The notes below the pieces were generated by a model. The model was not told the origin of the DNA and ran no database searches. It was given only the letters and a program-made list of their open reading frames with translations. This document shows, one piece after another, positions 63,031-64,000 of a DNA stretch of 64,000 nt; within the stretch, counting starts at the first letter, position 1; each line of letters starts with the position of its first letter. Source of the DNA: Sphingomonadales bacterium (GTDB lineage: Bacteria > Pseudomonadota > Alphaproteobacteria > Sphingomonadales > Sphingomonadaceae); contig JANXVZ010000030.1 of NCBI GenBank assembly GCA_025351405.1, positions 89,848-153,847 of the forward strand. Direction: 5' to 3'. The position numbers and the translations under genes are program-made.

Positions 63031-63578
63031 AGCCCGCTTACGGCGGTGCGTTGCGCCTGCAGCCCCGCGATGCGCTCGCGCGCCGCCTCCAGCCGCACGA
63101 GCAACGGCGCGGCGTCGGCAGTGCCCGCCAGTTCCGTTTCAAGGTCGTCGAGCACCCTGGTTTGATCTGCCAGCGGCAGGAACAGCGCTTCCCAGCGGCT
63201 GCGCTGGACTTCGGCGGCGATACCGGCGTCCGAATCGGTTTCCCCATGCGCCGCGGCAATCGCGGTCCGGGTGGCGCGCACCTGCGCTGGAAGGCTTTTT
63301 TCCACAGTGGCGATAACGCGTTCGGCGGCATCGAGGCGCGCGCCGGCATCGGCGGGGGATGGCGCCACGACCGGCGCGGGCACGGCGGCAACCGGCACGG
63401 CTCCGATCGGCGCCGTGTCCGGCCCGCAATTGCACGCCCCCAGGGGTGTTCGCGGCACCAATGGCGAAATTTCGGCGGCGCGCGGTGCCAGCGATGGCCA
63501 TGGCCCGGCGCGGTTCATCCCGGCACAGCCGGCCAGGAAGACAAGCGCCAGCACGGCAGCGGATAAGGTCTTGCGCAT
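63027..63578 (-). CDS. Putative lipoprotein, function unknown
   Basis: A protein of 183 residues. Signal peptide with lipobox LVFLAGCAG (Cys at about 18). After a Pro/Ala-rich stretch (APIGAVPVAAVPAPVVAPSP) comes a predicted helical C-terminal half (VQRSRWEALFLPLADQTRVLDDLETELAG and LVRLEAARERIAGLQAQR), which looks like a coiled coil. The stop overlaps the P1 peptidase gene (4 bases, convergent). It probably sits on the inner or outer membrane facing the periplasm. Confidence 0.7.
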   Translation of the reverse strand: MRKTLSAAVLALVFLAGCAGMNRAGPWPSLAPRAAEISPLVPRTPLGACNCGPDTAPIGAVPVAAVPAPVVAPSPADAGARLDAAERVIATVEKSLPAQVRATRTAIAAAHGETDSDAGIAAEVQRSRWEALFLPLADQTRVLDDLETELAGTADAAPLLVRLEAARERIAGLQAQRTAVSGL

Positions 63579-63674
63579 CGCTTGCTGCTATCCCCGACAG
63601 CGCCGTGCGGCAAGCACCGGCTGGCAGGCGCTTGGCCGCCGCGTACAATTCGACGCCCGGCGTGGTGCAAGCTG

Positions 63675-63703
63675 TTGCCAATCCCCCCGGTCTCGCCTAT
63701 TAG
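63675..63703 (+). promoter_or_regulatory. Probable promoter of tRNA-Arg
   Basis: TTGCCA (63675-63680), a 17-base spacer and TATTAG (63698-63703), about 11 bases before the tRNA 5' end. GTTGCCAATCC recurs before the tRNA-Thr. Confidence 0.6.
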
Positions 63704-63714
63704 CCGCCTCCTTC

Positions 63715-63791
63715 GCGCCCGTAGCTCAGCTGGATAGAGCATCAGACTACGAATCTGAGGGTCGGACGTTCGAATCGTTCCGGGCGCACCA
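63715..63791 (+). tRNA. tRNA-Arg (anticodon ACG)
   Basis: A 77-nt tRNA with the CCA encoded. Acceptor GCGCCCG pairs with CGGGCGC, the anticodon stem is CAGAC/TCTG-type with loop CTACGAA, anticodon ACG (read as inosine for CGU/CGC/CGA). The T-arm contains GTTCGAATC. Confidence 0.96.
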
Positions 63792-63813
63792 TATTTTCAG
63801 TGACTTATGAAGG

Positions 63814-63846
63814 GCCCGTGTCGGCTATGCGCTGAGACGGGCTTTT
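63814..63846 (+). terminator. Terminator after tRNA-Arg
   Basis: GCCCGT (63814-63819) pairs with ACGGGC (63837-63842), extended inward by two more pairs after a mismatch, and is followed by TTTTCT. Confidence 0.7.
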
Positions 63847-63868
63847 CTACATGCACCCTACATGCACC
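63847..63868. repeat. 11-bp tandem duplication after the tRNA-Arg terminator
   Basis: CTACATGCACC twice in a row (63847-63857 and 63858-63868). From here to the right edge no gene was recognised. A short minus-strand open frame runs off the edge but shows no family features. Confidence 0.7.
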
Positions 63869-64000
63869 AGATGCGATTTCGCGGCGGCGCGGGGCAGACT
63901 GCAAACTGAAACTTCAATCTAATGCCTTCCCAACGCATGGCCGGCCGGTCAGAAAATGGGGTTCCTATGCGCATCGTCACGGTCATCCTACCGAGGTAGG

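Noticed and set aside
63850..64000. Short minus-strand frame running off the right edge, and a 10-codon plus-strand frame near 63967
   Set aside because: Too short, with no domain features and no convincing ribosome-binding site.

Overview
This 64 kb window is high-GC chromosomal DNA from an alphaproteobacterium, most likely in the Sphingomonadales (a Sandarakinorhabdus/Polymorphobacter-like guess). The reasons are the bolA / DnaJ-like / cobS / cobT block, the PtsP with an N-terminal GAF domain, the HIG1 / cobalamin adenosyltransferase / ETF genes, the PEP-CTERM protein and the alphaproteobacterial style of the tRNA-Thr(TGT). Coding density is high, and many neighbours overlap by 1-4 nt (ATGA, TGATG, TTGA junctions). 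No IS element, integrase, CRISPR array or replication origin was seen.

Layout. 1-9.8 kb: end of a nitronate monooxygenase, ptsP, a YciI protein, an LrgA/LrgB-type pair, rpmB with a good promoter and terminator, a GNAT, a phytase-like esterase, recQ and two secreted glycine-zipper proteins. 9.8-14.4 kb: an organoarsenical cluster made of a radical SAM protein, the arsenite methyltransferase ArsM with all four family cysteines, an SDR epimerase and two glycosyltransferases of the arsenosugar-associated families (TIGR04283 and TIGR04282 type). 14.4-19.3 kb: cobT, cobS, a DnaJ-domain gene, bolA and an aspartoacylase-like protein, then tRNA-Thr. 19.5-35.9 kb: housekeeping and metabolic genes (LigB-type dioxygenase, FMN reductase, semialdehyde dehydrogenase, purB, priA, DUF885 hydrolase, flippase, flavin reductase, galU, lysA, lptM-like, argH, a thioredoxin-like lipoprotein). 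36-42.3 kb: rho, HIT, argG, MarC, folD, DUF167, YggT. 42.3-50.1 kb: acyl-CoA synthetase, MDR oxidoreductase, 3-hydroxyacyl-CoA dehydrogenase, argB and a tandem pair of Rieske oxygenase alpha subunits. 50.1-56.7 kb: ETF, a porin, the ergothioneine pair egtB-egtD, cobalamin adenosyltransferase and a HIG1 protein. 56.9-63.8 kb: HNH nuclease, a precorrin-2 dehydrogenase with a degenerate methylase tail, a PEP-CTERM protein, a type III PKS / methyltransferase / FAD oxidoreductase operon, a P1 peptidase, a lipoprotein and tRNA-Arg(ACG).

Two themes stand out. First, three genes with well conserved products (the arsenic-cluster radical SAM, the DnaJ-like gene and argH) lack a well-placed ATG, GTG or TTG start. 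Each has a purine-rich Shine-Dalgarno motif 7-8 nt upstream of an ATC or ATT codon that gives the expected N-terminus. Second, short tandem repeats (3 x 16, 3 x 28 and 5 x 14 bp) sit exactly at the 3' ends of genes. The organoarsenical cluster and the type III PKS operon are the best candidates for under-described chemistry.
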